From Achromobacter sp. Bel (lineage in GTDB: Bacteria > Pseudomonadota > Gammaproteobacteria > Burkholderiales > Burkholderiaceae_B): a stretch of DNA of 64,000 bases. The notes beneath the pieces were generated by a model that was given only the letters and a program-made list of their open reading frames with translations, did not search any database and was not told where the DNA came from. The position numbers were made by a program, and so were the translations under genes. Every line of letters starts with the position of its first letter. Within the stretch, counting starts at the first letter, position 1. Shown here one piece after another: positions 18,571 through 27,292 of this stretch. The stretch is taken from contig NZ_JABBJN010000032.1 in the NCBI RefSeq assembly GCF_012928505.1, positions 1-64,000 of the forward strand. The letters are read 5' to 3'.

Positions 18571-20547
18571 GTGGCACATTCATCGCCCGCATCTGCACAG
18601 GTGCCGGCGGCGCTGGACACCTTTCCAGCGCTGCTGTTCGCGCATGCCGAAGTTCGCGGGTCGCGGCCCGCGATACGTGAAAAAAATCTGGGGATCTGGC
18701 AAACCCTTACGTGGTCCGACGTGGCGGAGCATGTCCGCCATGTGGCCAACGGCCTTGCCTCGCTGGGCATCCGGCCCGGCATGCACGTGGCCGTCATCGG
18801 AGAAAACCGGCCACGCCTGTATATGGCGATGATGGCGGCGCAGTCGCTGGGCGCGATCCCCGTGCCGCTCTATCAAGACGCCGTCGCGCAAGAAATGGTC
18901 TACGTGCTGCAAGACGCCGAGATCAGCGTGGCCGTCGTGGAAGACCAGGAACAGGTCGACAAGATGCTGGAAGTGCGCGAGCAATGCCCGGCCTTGAAGC
19001 ATGTGGTGTTCGACGACCCGCGCGGCCTGCGCCATTACACGGACCCCATGCTGCTGTCTTATGAGCAGCTGGAAACGCGGGGCCAGGAATACGCGGCGCA
19101 GCATCCCGAGTATCTCGCCCGCGCCATTGCCGCCGTGCAGCCGCACGATCCGGCCGCCATGTTCTATACCTCGGGCACCACCGGCAAACCCAAGGGCGTG
19201 GTGCTGACGCACCATGCGCTGATCGACCGCGCCCGCGCCGTGTCCGACATGGAGAAACTGACCGACCAGGAAGACGTGCTGGCGTACTTGCCGCCCGCAT
19301 GGATCGGCCAGAATATGTTTTCGTACACGCAGCTGCTGGTCACCGGCTTTACCGTGAACCACCCCGAGTCGCCCGACACCGTGTCGATCGACATGCGCGA
19401 CATCGGACCCACCTACTATTTCGCGCCGCCGCGCGTGCTGGAAGGTCTGCTGACCCATGTGATGATCCGCATGGAAGACGCGGGCTTCATCAAACGAAAG
19501 CTATTCGGCGCCTGCATGAACCTGGCTCGCCGCGTCGGCGCCAGGATCCTGGATGGCGAATCCGTTAACGCCTGGGACCGTCTGCGCTACGCGCTGGGTA
19601 ACGCGCTGATCTACGGCCCCTTGCGCAACGCGCTGGGCATGAGCCGCGTGCGCGTCGCCTATACCGCCGGCGAGGCCATCGGCCCCGACCTGTTCGTCTT
19701 CTACCGCTCCATCGGCATCAACCTGAAGCAGTTGTACGGTTCGACCGAAACCTCCGTGTTTGTCTGCGTGCAGCCCGACGGCCACGTGCGCGACGACACC
19801 GTCGGGCCGCCGGTGGCCGGCGTCGAGATCCGAGTGGCGGACAACGGCGAGATCCTGGTCAAGAGCCCGGGCCTGTTCAAGGAGTACTACCGCAACCCCG
19901 ACGCCACGGCCGAGGCGCGCAGCGCCGACGGTTGGTTCCACACGGGCGACGCGGGCTATCTGGACACCGACGGCCAACTGAAGATCATCGACCGCGCCAA
20001 GGACGTGGGCAAGCTGGCCAACGGCAGCCTGTTCGCGCCCAAGTACATCGAGAACAAGCTGAAGTTCTTCCCGCACATCAAGGAAGCCGTGGCCTTCGGC
20101 GCCGACCGCGAAGACGTCTGCGCCTTCATCAACATCGACCTGGAGGCCGTGGGCAACTGGGCCGAGCGCCGCGGCCTGCCCTATGCCGGCTACACCGACC
20201 TGGCCGCCAAGGACGAGGTCTACCAGTTGATCGCGGAATGCGTCGAGCAGGTCAACGCCGACCTGGCCACGGATCCGAAGCTGTCGGCCTCGCAGGTCAG
20301 CCGCTTCCTGATCCTGCACAAGGAACTGGACCCGGACGACGACGAACTGACGCGCACGCGCAAAGTGCGCCGCGCCTTCATCGCGCAGAAGTACGGCGTG
20401 CTGATCGACGCGCTGTTCGGCGGCAAGCAATCGCAGTTCATCGAGACCGAAGTGAAGTTTGAAGACGGACGCTCCGGCAAGATCTCGGCCGACCTGAAGA
20501 TCCGCCCCGTCAAGACGTTCCCCGCCATCACCGCCAAGGCCGCGTAG
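18571..20547 (+). CDS. AMP-dependent acyl-CoA synthetase of an ABC-transporter operon
   Basis: This 658-residue ANL-superfamily adenylating enzyme forms an acyl-adenylate and then the CoA thioester. Visible motifs are MFYTSGTTGKPKGVVLTH (about 196-213), the YGSTETS block (about 388), GWFHTGDAGYLDTDGQLKIIDR (about 453) and a C-terminal lid. It resembles long-chain acyl-CoA ligases encoded with LivFGHMJ-type transporters. I start it at the GTG at 18571, because GGAGGAG lies just upstream at 18559-18565; the open frame further up is not family-like. It heads an operon with a complete transporter, suggesting that an imported acid is activated on entry. The acid itself is not evident. Confidence 0.9.
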   Translation: MAHSSPASAQVPAALDTFPALLFAHAEVRGSRPAIREKNLGIWQTLTWSDVAEHVRHVANGLASLGIRPGMHVAVIGENRPRLYMAMMAAQSLGAIPVPLYQDAVAQEMVYVLQDAEISVAVVEDQEQVDKMLEVREQCPALKHVVFDDPRGLRHYTDPMLLSYEQLETRGQEYAAQHPEYLARAIAAVQPHDPAAMFYTSGTTGKPKGVVLTHHALIDRARAVSDMEKLTDQEDVLAYLPPAWIGQNMFSYTQLLVTGFTVNHPESPDTVSIDMRDIGPTYYFAPPRVLEGLLTHVMIRMEDAGFIKRKLFGACMNLARRVGARILDGESVNAWDRLRYALGNALIYGPLRNALGMSRVRVAYTAGEAIGPDLFVFYRSIGINLKQLYGSTETSVFVCVQPDGHVRDDTVGPPVAGVEIRVADNGEILVKSPGLFKEYYRNPDATAEARSADGWFHTGDAGYLDTDGQLKIIDRAKDVGKLANGSLFAPKYIENKLKFFPHIKEAVAFGADREDVCAFINIDLEAVGNWAERRGLPYAGYTDLAAKDEVYQLIAECVEQVNADLATDPKLSASQVSRFLILHKELDPDDDELTRTRKVRRAFIAQKYGVLIDALFGGKQSQFIETEVKFEDGRSGKISADLKIRPVKTFPAITAKAA

Positions 20548-20552
20548 AGATC

Positions 20553-21350
20553 ATGAGCAACAACGACCGCGACCAGCGTATCGGCGACGTCATGCTGGAC
20601 ATGCAGAACATCTCCCTGTCCTTCGGCGGCGTCAAGGCGCTGACGGACATTTCCTTCAATGTGCGCGAGCACGAGATCCGCGCCATCATCGGCCCCAACG
20701 GCGCGGGCAAGAGTTCGATGCTGAACGTCATCAACGGCGTCTACACGCCGCAGCAAGGCGGCATCGCGTTCCGGGGCGAGCGCTTCTCGAAGATGAACCC
20801 GCGCCGCGCCGCCGAAATGGGCATCGCGCGCACGTTCCAGAACCTGGCCCTGTTCAAGGGCATGAGCGTGCTGGACAACATCATGACCGGCCGCAACCTG
20901 CGCATGAAGTGCGGGCTGCTGTCGCAGGCGTTCCGCCTGGGGCCGGCCGAGCGCGAAGAGACCCGGCATCGGGAATTCGTCGAGAACATCGTCGACTTCC
21001 TGGAGATCCAGGCCTATCGCAAAACCCCGGTAGGACGCCTGCCCTACGGCCTGCAAAAGCGCGTGGACCTGGGCCGCGCGCTGGCGATGGAGCCGCGCCT
21101 GCTACTGCTGGACGAGCCGATGGCCGGCATGAACATCGAGGAAAAGCAGGACATGAGCCGCTTCATCCTGGATGTGAACGACGAATTCGGCACGACCATC
21201 GTGCTGATCGAGCACGACATGGGCGTGGTCATGGACATCTCGGACCGCGTGGTGGTGCTCGATTACGGCAAGAAGATCGGCGACGGCCGCCCGGACGAAG
21301 TCCGCGCGAACGAAGATGTCATCAAAGCCTACCTCGGCGTGTCGCACTAA
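20553..21350 (+). CDS. ABC transporter ATPase, LivG-like
   Basis: This 265-residue ATPase has Walker A GPNGAGKSSML, the LivG-type GIARTFQNLALFKGMSVLDN block, signature LPYGLQKRVDLGRALAM, Walker B LLLLDEPMAGMN and the switch His in IEHDMGVVMD. It starts 5 bp after the acyl-CoA synthetase stop and is clearly in the same transcription unit. It would pair with the LivF-like ATPase at 25068. The signature LPYGLQKRVDL departs from the classical LSGGQ, as is normal for LivG proteins. Confidence 0.93.
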   Translation: MSNNDRDQRIGDVMLDMQNISLSFGGVKALTDISFNVREHEIRAIIGPNGAGKSSMLNVINGVYTPQQGGIAFRGERFSKMNPRRAAEMGIARTFQNLALFKGMSVLDNIMTGRNLRMKCGLLSQAFRLGPAEREETRHREFVENIVDFLEIQAYRKTPVGRLPYGLQKRVDLGRALAMEPRLLLLDEPMAGMNIEEKQDMSRFILDVNDEFGTTIVLIEHDMGVVMDISDRVVVLDYGKKIGDGRPDEVRANEDVIKAYLGVSH

Positions 21351-21361
21351 GGCGGACAGAC

Positions 21362-22291
21362 ATGGGATTTTTTCTAGAGACCTTATTCGGCGGCTTGATG
21401 AGCGGCATGATGTATGCGCTGATCGGCCTGGGCTTCGTGCTGATCTTCAAGGCATCGGGCGTCTTCAACTTCGCCCAAGGCGCCATGGTGCTGGTGGCCG
21501 CCTTGTCCATGGCGCGCTTCTCGGAGTGGATACCGCGCTGGCTCGGCTTTGACAACATGCTCCTGGCCAACGTGCTGGCGTTCATCGTCAGCGCCATGGT
21601 GATGTTCCTGCTGGCGGTCGCCATCGAGCGCTTCGTGCTGCGCCACCTGGTCAACCAGGAAGCCACGACCCTGCTGATGGCAACGCTGGGCATCAGCTAC
21701 TTCCTTGACGGCCTGGGCCAGATCACGTTCGGCAGCTCGGTGTATTCCATCAACGTGGGCATGCCCAAGGATCCGATGATGATCCTGGACACCGTCTTCG
21801 AAGGCGGGCTGCTCATCAACCTGGAAGACCTGACGGCGGCGGTCATCGCGGCCTTGCTGGTGGCGGTGCTGGCGCTGTTCTTCCAGTACACCTCGACCGG
21901 CCGCGCGCTGCGCGCCGTGGCCGACGACCACCAGGCCGCGCAGTCCATCGGCATCCCGCTGAACCGCATCTGGGTGATCGTGTGGTGCGTGGCAGGCCTG
22001 GTCGCGCTGGTGGCCGGCATCATCTGGGGATCGAAGTTCGGCGTGCAGTTCACGCTGTCCACCGCGGCGCTGCGCGCCTTGCCGGTGGTGATCCTGGGCG
22101 GCCTGACGTCGGTGCCGGGCGCCATCCTGGGCGGCCTGATCATCGGCGTGGGGGAGAAGCTGTCCGAGGTCTACCTGGGGTCGCTCGTGGGCGGCGGTAT
22201 CGAAATCTGGTTCGCCTATGTGCTGGCGCTGGTGTTCCTGCTGTTCCGTCCGCAAGGGCTGTTCGGCGAGAAGATCATCGACCGCGTGTAA
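21362..22291 (+). CDS. Branched-chain-type ABC transporter permease, LivH-like
   Basis: This 309-residue permease has about eight hydrophobic segments and LivH hallmarks: GGLMSGMMYALIGLGFVLIFKA and GVFNFAQGAMVLVA at the N-terminus, and LRALPVVILGGLTSVPGAILGG before the last spans. The ATG at 21362 follows the previous stop by 11 bp. A longer frame to 20909 overlaps the ATPase gene and is rejected. It forms the channel with the LivM-like protein encoded next. Confidence 0.93.
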   Translation: MGFFLETLFGGLMSGMMYALIGLGFVLIFKASGVFNFAQGAMVLVAALSMARFSEWIPRWLGFDNMLLANVLAFIVSAMVMFLLAVAIERFVLRHLVNQEATTLLMATLGISYFLDGLGQITFGSSVYSINVGMPKDPMMILDTVFEGGLLINLEDLTAAVIAALLVAVLALFFQYTSTGRALRAVADDHQAAQSIGIPLNRIWVIVWCVAGLVALVAGIIWGSKFGVQFTLSTAALRALPVVILGGLTSVPGAILGGLIIGVGEKLSEVYLGSLVGGGIEIWFAYVLALVFLLFRPQGLFGEKIIDRV

Positions 22292-22317
22292 ACCACCAGG
22301 CCCTCTAGGATAAAAAC

Positions 22318-23382
22318 ATGTTCTATCGCGAAAACGGCCAGTTCAAAACCAGCTACCGGGCCGACCAGCAGATCTTCCCGATCCGCCAGGACCGCATCTT
22401 CATCTGGCTGCTGCTGGCGGTGGCGTTCATCGCCGTGCCGGCGCTGTCGTCCGACTATCTGCTGCGCGCCATCCTGATCCCGTTCCTGATCCTGGCGCTG
22501 GCGGCGGTGGGCCTGAACATCCTGGTCGGCTATTGCGGCCAGATCTCGCTGGGCACCGGCGCCTTCATGGCGGTGGGCGCGTATGCGGCCTGGAACTTCG
22601 GCGTGCGCTTTCCCGGCATGCCGCTGGTGATCCAGATCCTGCTGGGCGGCTGCTTTGCCACAATCGTGGGCGTGATCTTCGGCATCCCCAGCCTGCGTAT
22701 TCGCGGACTGTACCTGGCCGTTGCCACGCTGGCCGCGCAGTTCTTCGTGGACTGGGCGTTCCTGCGCATCCCGTTCTTCACCAACTACTCGTCGTCGGGC
22801 AACGTGTCGGTGCCGCCGCTGACGGCTTTCGGCCTGCCCGTGCAGTCCGCGCTGGAAAAGTACCTGTTCGTACTGATCCTGGTGGTTGTCTTCAGCCTGC
22901 TGGCCAAGAATCTGGTGCGCGGCGCCATCGGCCGCCAGTGGATGGCGATCCGCGACATGGACGTGGCCGCCTCCGTCATCGGCATCCGGCCCATGTACGC
23001 CAAGCTCACCGCCTTTGCGGTCAGCTCGTTCATCGTCGGCGTGGCCGGCGCCTTGTGGGGCTACATCCACCTGGGTTCGTGGGAACCGCTGGCGTTTGAT
23101 CTGACGCGGTCGTTCCAGCTGCTGTTCATGGTGATCATCGGCGGGCTGGGTTCGATCATCGGCAGCTTCTTCGGCGCGGCCTTCATCGTGCTGGTGCCGG
23201 TGGCGTTGTCGAACATCCCGCACGCGCTGGGCATCCCGCTGTCGGTAGACACGGCCGCGCACATCGAACACATGGTGTTCGGTGCGCTGATCGTGTTCTT
23301 CCTGATCGCGGAACCGCACGGACTGGCGCGCTTGTGGAGCATTGGAAAAGAAAAGCTGCGCATCTGGCCGTTCCCCCATTGA
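22318..23382 (+). CDS. Branched-chain-type ABC transporter permease, LivM-like
   Basis: This 354-residue permease has the LivM signature GLNILVGYCGQISLGTGAFMAVGAYAAW in its first third, and IGRQWMAIRDMDVAASVIGI followed by MVIIGGLGSIIGSFFGAA in the coupling region. A hydrophilic N-terminal extension (about 40 residues, rich in Gln and Arg) precedes the first span. It is the partner of the LivH-like permease. Unlike the first transporter's LivM it carries no fused ATPase. A GC-rich repeat lies right after it, splitting the operon from the binding-protein gene by 290 bp. Confidence 0.93.
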   Translation: MFYRENGQFKTSYRADQQIFPIRQDRIFIWLLLAVAFIAVPALSSDYLLRAILIPFLILALAAVGLNILVGYCGQISLGTGAFMAVGAYAAWNFGVRFPGMPLVIQILLGGCFATIVGVIFGIPSLRIRGLYLAVATLAAQFFVDWAFLRIPFFTNYSSSGNVSVPPLTAFGLPVQSALEKYLFVLILVVVFSLLAKNLVRGAIGRQWMAIRDMDVAASVIGIRPMYAKLTAFAVSSFIVGVAGALWGYIHLGSWEPLAFDLTRSFQLLFMVIIGGLGSIIGSFFGAAFIVLVPVALSNIPHALGIPLSVDTAAHIEHMVFGALIVFFLIAEPHGLARLWSIGKEKLRIWPFPH

Positions 23383-23400
23383 GGGCAAGACCCACCCCCG

Positions 23401-23486
23401 AAGCGCCTTTGGCGCTTCCCCCCCAAAGGGGGCGCCGCTGGGGACCGGCAAAGCCGGATCCGCCGCGGCCCCGATGAGGGAGACCG
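23401..23486. repeat. Dispersed GC-rich intergenic repeat, copy 3
   Basis: AAGCGCC-TTT-GGCGCTT (23401-23417) forms a perfect hairpin and leads into a C7/G5 core. GCGCCGCTGGGGACCGGC, the AAGCCGGATCCGC hairpin and GGCCCCGATGAGGGAGACC follow. Most positions match the copy at 7449-7532. It lies within an operon, between the LivM-like and binding-protein genes, so it may lower downstream transcription or stabilise the upstream mRNA. Confidence 0.75.
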
Positions 23487-23672
23487 AAGTGTCATGCAGC
23501 AGGACCGCACAAGCGGAAGGATTTTTGGTATCGCATCACGACCGTATTGATCATTACCGGCCATGGCGGCACAAGCGCCACGACCGGAATCCTGAATACC
23601 CGGCTCAAGACCGGGCCAATCCCGGTGTCCCAGGGTTTACTGCCCCAAACACCACGCAGGAGGTAAATGGAG

Positions 23673-25007
23673 ATGAAGCGTCTTAACCTGAAATTGGCGG
23701 CAGCCCTGGTGGCCGCAGCCGGCGCCGTCGGCGCCGTGGCCACGCCGGCAATGGCGGCCGAAGAGCAGTTCGTTCCGTTGCTGGTGTATCGCACCGGGTC
23801 GTTCGCGCCGCTGGGCATTCCCTGGGCCGATGGCAAGCTGGACTATCTGAAACTGGTCAACGAGCGCGACGGCGGCGTCAACGGCGTCAAGATCACGTAC
23901 GAAGAGTGCGAGACCGCATACGCCACCGACCGCGGCGTGGAATGCTATGAACGCCTGAAGGGCAAGGGCACGGGGGCCTCGGGCTTCGACACCCAGTCCA
24001 CCGGCATCACGTTCGCGGTCAGCGACAAGGCCATGGTCGACAAGGTCCCCGTCGAAACGATGGGCTACGGCCTGTCGCAATCGGTGGATGGCAGCGTGTT
24101 CGAGTGGAACTTCCCGCTCTTGGGCACGTACTGGACCGCGGCCGACGTGATGATCCAGGACATCGCCAAGAAAGAAGGCGGCATGGACAAGCTCAAGGGC
24201 AAGAAGATCGCCCTGGTCTACCACGACTCGCCCTATGGCAAGGAACCGATCCCGCTGCTGCAGAAGCGCGCCGCCAAGGAAGGCTTCGAGCTGGTGTTGT
24301 ATCCGGTGACCGCGCCGGGCGTCGAGCAGAAGTCCACCTGGCTGCAAATTCGCCAGGCGCGTCCGGCCTATGTGCTGCTGTGGAGCGCGGGCATCATGAC
24401 GCCCACCGCCATCCGCGAAGCGCAGGCCAGCGGCTACCCGCGCGACAAGATGTACGCGATCTGGTGGGCCGGCTCTGAAGGCGACGTGAAGGACCTGGGC
24501 GATGTCGCCAAGGGCTACAACGCCATCACCGTGCACAACAGCGGCGCCGAGCACGACAAGGTCTACGACGACCTGAAGAAGTTCGTCTACGACAAGGGCC
24601 AGGGCTCGGACAAGACGGCCAAGAACACGCTGGGCACCATCGCCCACACGCGCGGCATGATGATTTCGATGCTGCAAGTGGAAGCGATCCGCACGGCGCA
24701 AGAGAAATTCGGCAAAGGCAAGGCGTTGACGCCCGAGCAGGTGCGTTGGGGCTTCGAGAACCTGAACCTGACGCAAGAGAAACTGGACAAGCTGGGCTTT
24801 GGCCAGATCATGCGCCCGGTGAAGACCTCGTGCAGCAACCACAAAGGCGACGACTGGGCCCGCATCGTGCAGTGGGACGGCGCCAAGTTCAAGGTCGCCT
24901 CCGACTGGTACCAGGCCGACAAGACCATCCTGGACCCGATGGTCAAGGAAGCCGCGGCCAAGTACGCCAAGGAAAAGAACATCACGCCCCGCACTTGCGA
25001 GAACTGA
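23673..25007 (+). CDS. ABC transporter periplasmic binding protein of the acyl-CoA-synthetase operon
   Basis: This 444-residue secreted binding protein has a signal peptide (about 1-28, ending MAAE) and a type I periplasmic-binding fold. It lacks the classical LivK opening and instead has FVPLLVYRTGSFAPLGIPWA and the cysteine-bearing EECETAYATDRGVECYERL. C-terminal cysteines (CSNHKGDDWAR, PRTCEN) may form disulfides. CAGGAGGT at 23658-23665 favours the ATG at 23673; the in-frame ATG at 23667 is too close to that site. The ligand is presumably a carboxylic acid later activated by the operon's ligase, by inference from context. Confidence 0.88.
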   Translation: MKRLNLKLAAALVAAAGAVGAVATPAMAAEEQFVPLLVYRTGSFAPLGIPWADGKLDYLKLVNERDGGVNGVKITYEECETAYATDRGVECYERLKGKGTGASGFDTQSTGITFAVSDKAMVDKVPVETMGYGLSQSVDGSVFEWNFPLLGTYWTAADVMIQDIAKKEGGMDKLKGKKIALVYHDSPYGKEPIPLLQKRAAKEGFELVLYPVTAPGVEQKSTWLQIRQARPAYVLLWSAGIMTPTAIREAQASGYPRDKMYAIWWAGSEGDVKDLGDVAKGYNAITVHNSGAEHDKVYDDLKKFVYDKGQGSDKTAKNTLGTIAHTRGMMISMLQVEAIRTAQEKFGKGKALTPEQVRWGFENLNLTQEKLDKLGFGQIMRPVKTSCSNHKGDDWARIVQWDGAKFKVASDWYQADKTILDPMVKEAAAKYAKEKNITPRTCEN

Positions 25008-25015
25008 TGTGAACC

Positions 25016-25047
25016 GGCGGCGGGCGCCTTTGCCGGCGCCCGCCGCC
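25016..25047 (+). other. Strong hairpin between binding-protein and ATPase genes
   Basis: GGCGGCGGGCGCC (25016-25028) and GGCGCCCGCCGCC (25035-25047) form a perfect 13-bp stem with a 6-nt loop. No T-run follows. Its position just after the binding-protein stop mirrors the hairpins after livK, suggesting mRNA stabilisation or partial attenuation. Confidence 0.65.
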
Positions 25048-25067
25048 ACCACGCCGCAGGAATCGTC

Positions 25068-25934
25068 ATGACCGCTGCAACAACTGCCGCATCTACCGCT
25101 GCACCCGCCGCCTCCCCTTCCGCCGACGCGCCCAAGGTGCTGCTCGACGTGAACGGGATCGAGGTGATTTACAACCACGTGATCCTGGTGCTCAAGGGCG
25201 TGTCCCTGCAAGTGCCAGAAGGCAAGATCGTGGCTTTGCTGGGCGCCAACGGCGCCGGCAAGACCACCACTTTGCGCGCCATCTCGAACCTGCTCAAGGG
25301 CGAGCGCGGCGACGTCACCAAGGGCCATATCCAGTACCGCGGCCAGCGCATCGAAAGGCTGTCCCCGGCGGAACTGGTCAAGCGCGGCGTCGTGCAAGTG
25401 ATGGAAGGCCGGCATTGCTTCGCCCACCTGACCATCGAAGAAAACCTGCTGACCGGCGCCTACACCCGCAGCATGAGCCGCGGCGACACCACGGCCGCGC
25501 TGGAGCGTGTCTATCAGTATTTTCCGCGCTTAAAGCAACGGCGCGCCAGCCAGTCCGGCTATACCTCGGGCGGCGAACAGCAGATGACCGCCATCGGCCG
25601 CGCGCTGATGGCCAACCCCAACATGATCCTGCTGGACGAACCGTCCATGGGGCTGGCCCCGCAAATCGTGGAAGAGATTTTCGAGATCGTGCGCGACCTG
25701 AACCAGCGCGAACGCGTGAGCTTCCTGCTGGCCGAGCAGAACACCAACATCGCGCTGCGCTACGCCGACTACGGCTACATCCTGGAAAACGGACGCGTGA
25801 TGATGGACGGCGCCGCGCTGGACCTGGCCCAGAACGAGGACGTCAAAGAGTTCTACCTGGGCATTTCCAGCGGCGAGAGAAAGAGTTTCCGCGACAACAA
25901 GTTCTACCGCCGCCGCAAACGCTGGCTGGCCTGA
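25068..25934 (+). CDS. ABC transporter ATPase, LivF-like
   Basis: This 288-residue ATPase has Walker A GANGAGKTTTL, the LivF-type VVQVMEGRHCFAHLTIEENL, signature TSGGEQQMTAIGRALM and Walker B MILLDEPSMGLAP. An Ala/Thr/Pro-rich N-terminal extension of about 20 residues and a basic tail (KFYRRRKRWLA) are additions to the 235-240-residue core. It completes the second transporter with the LivG-like ATPase, which lies four genes upstream. The separation by permease and binding-protein genes is typical of this operon type. Confidence 0.92.
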   Translation: MTAATTAASTAAPAASPSADAPKVLLDVNGIEVIYNHVILVLKGVSLQVPEGKIVALLGANGAGKTTTLRAISNLLKGERGDVTKGHIQYRGQRIERLSPAELVKRGVVQVMEGRHCFAHLTIEENLLTGAYTRSMSRGDTTAALERVYQYFPRLKQRRASQSGYTSGGEQQMTAIGRALMANPNMILLDEPSMGLAPQIVEEIFEIVRDLNQRERVSFLLAEQNTNIALRYADYGYILENGRVMMDGAALDLAQNEDVKEFYLGISSGERKSFRDNKFYRRRKRWLA

Positions 25935-26016
25935 TCCCTGGAGCGGCAGCGCCGGTATGGACCGGCGCCCCGCCAGCAACGACACCGCAGTACGGCACAC
26001 GAGAGGGTGCGATCCC

Positions 26017-27285
26017 ATGTCCGAGTTTTTCGATGTCCTGGAAACCCGAGCGCCCGAGCAACGCGAGCGCGAGCTGATGGCCGCCTTGCCCGGCGCGATC
26101 ACACGGGCGATTGCCCGCGCGCCGGCGATCGCCGAGCAGCTACGCGGCATAGATCCCGCCGCCATCACGTCGCGCGCGGCGCTGGCCCGACTGCCCGTGC
26201 TGCGCAAGCACGAACTGCTGGAGCGCCAGCAGCACAGCCGCGACGACGCGGCAGCGCCCGCCGGCCCTGGCAAAGCCTTCGGCGGCTTCTCGGCGATCGG
26301 CTGGGGCGAGGCGATGCGCGTCTTCGCCTCGCCCGGCCCCATCTACGAACCCGAAAGCGCGCGCGCGGATTACTGGCGCTTTGCGCGTGCCCTGTACGCG
26401 GCGGGCTTTCGCGCCGGCGAACTGGCCTACAACTGCTTTTCCTACCACTTCACGCCAGCCGGCTCCATGATGGAAACGGCGGCGCATGCCGTGGGCTGCA
26501 CCGTCTTTCCCGGCGGCACGGGCCAAACCGAGCAGCAGGTGCGCGCCATCCAGGATCTGGCCCCCAGCGGCTATACGGGCACACCCAGCTTCCTGAAGAT
26601 CATCCTGGAGAAATCCGACGAGCTGGGCGTGAAGCTGGATTCCCTGCGGCGCGCACTGGTGTCGGGCGAGGCCTTCCCGCCGTCGCTGCGCGACTGGCTG
26701 GCCGCCCGCGGCATCGAAGGCTACCAGGCCTACGGCAGCGCCGACCTGGGCATGATCGCCTTTGAGACGCCCGCCCGCCAGGGCCTGGTGCTGGGCGAAG
26801 ACATCATCGTCGAGATCGTGCGCCCCGGCACCGGCGAGCCCGTGCCCGACGGCGAAGTCGGCGAAGTGGTCGTCACCACGTTGAATCCGGATTACCCGCT
26901 GGTGCGCTTTGGCACCGGCGACCTGTCGGCGGTCATGCCCGGCATTTCGCCTTGCGGGCGCACCAATACGCGCATCAAGGGCTGGATGGGCCGCGCGGAC
27001 CAGACGACCAAGGTGCGCGGCATGTTCGTGCACCCGTCGCAAGTCGCTGACGTCGTGCGGCGCCATCCCGAAATCCTGCGCGCGCGCCTGGTCATCAGCG
27101 GCAGCACCGGATCGGACCGCATGGTGTTGAAGGTGGATTCGCGCGTGCGCGGCGAAGACCTGTCCCAGCGGATCGCCGAATCGGTGCGCGACGTGACCAA
27201 GCTGCGCGCCGACGTGGAATGGGTGGACGCCGACGGCCTGCCGAACGACGGCAAGGTCATCGACGACGTGCGCACCTACGAGTAG
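26017..27285 (+). CDS. PaaK-like CoA-ligase-family protein with altered P-loop
   Basis: This 422-residue member of the phenylacetate-CoA ligase branch of the ANL superfamily has GYTGTPSFLKIILEKSDELG, YQAYGSADLGMIAFE, VVVTTLNPDYPLVRFGTGDLS and a C-terminal lid with GRADQTTKVRGMFVHPSQV. The canonical Ser/Thr/Gly adenylation loop (SSGTTGKPT in PaaK) is missing. The matching place reads MRVFASPGPIYEPES, so ATP handling may differ or be lost. GAGAGGG precedes the ATG. As the last gene of the transporter operon it may act as a second ligase, a transferase-like helper or an acid-binding protein. Confidence 0.8.
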   Translation: MSEFFDVLETRAPEQRERELMAALPGAITRAIARAPAIAEQLRGIDPAAITSRAALARLPVLRKHELLERQQHSRDDAAAPAGPGKAFGGFSAIGWGEAMRVFASPGPIYEPESARADYWRFARALYAAGFRAGELAYNCFSYHFTPAGSMMETAAHAVGCTVFPGGTGQTEQQVRAIQDLAPSGYTGTPSFLKIILEKSDELGVKLDSLRRALVSGEAFPPSLRDWLAARGIEGYQAYGSADLGMIAFETPARQGLVLGEDIIVEIVRPGTGEPVPDGEVGEVVVTTLNPDYPLVRFGTGDLSAVMPGISPCGRTNTRIKGWMGRADQTTKVRGMFVHPSQVADVVRRHPEILRARLVISGSTGSDRMVLKVDSRVRGEDLSQRIAESVRDVTKLRADVEWVDADGLPNDGKVIDDVRTYE

Positions 27286-27292
27286 CGCGCGT

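Noticed and set aside
20909-22291. An extended permease frame starting inside the LivG-like ATPase gene
   Set aside because: The extension lies wholly over the ATPase coding sequence; the permease starts naturally at 21362.
23637-25427. Long minus-strand frame opposite the binding protein and ATPase genes
   Set aside because: Same shadow composition, no domain, overlaps two solid genes.
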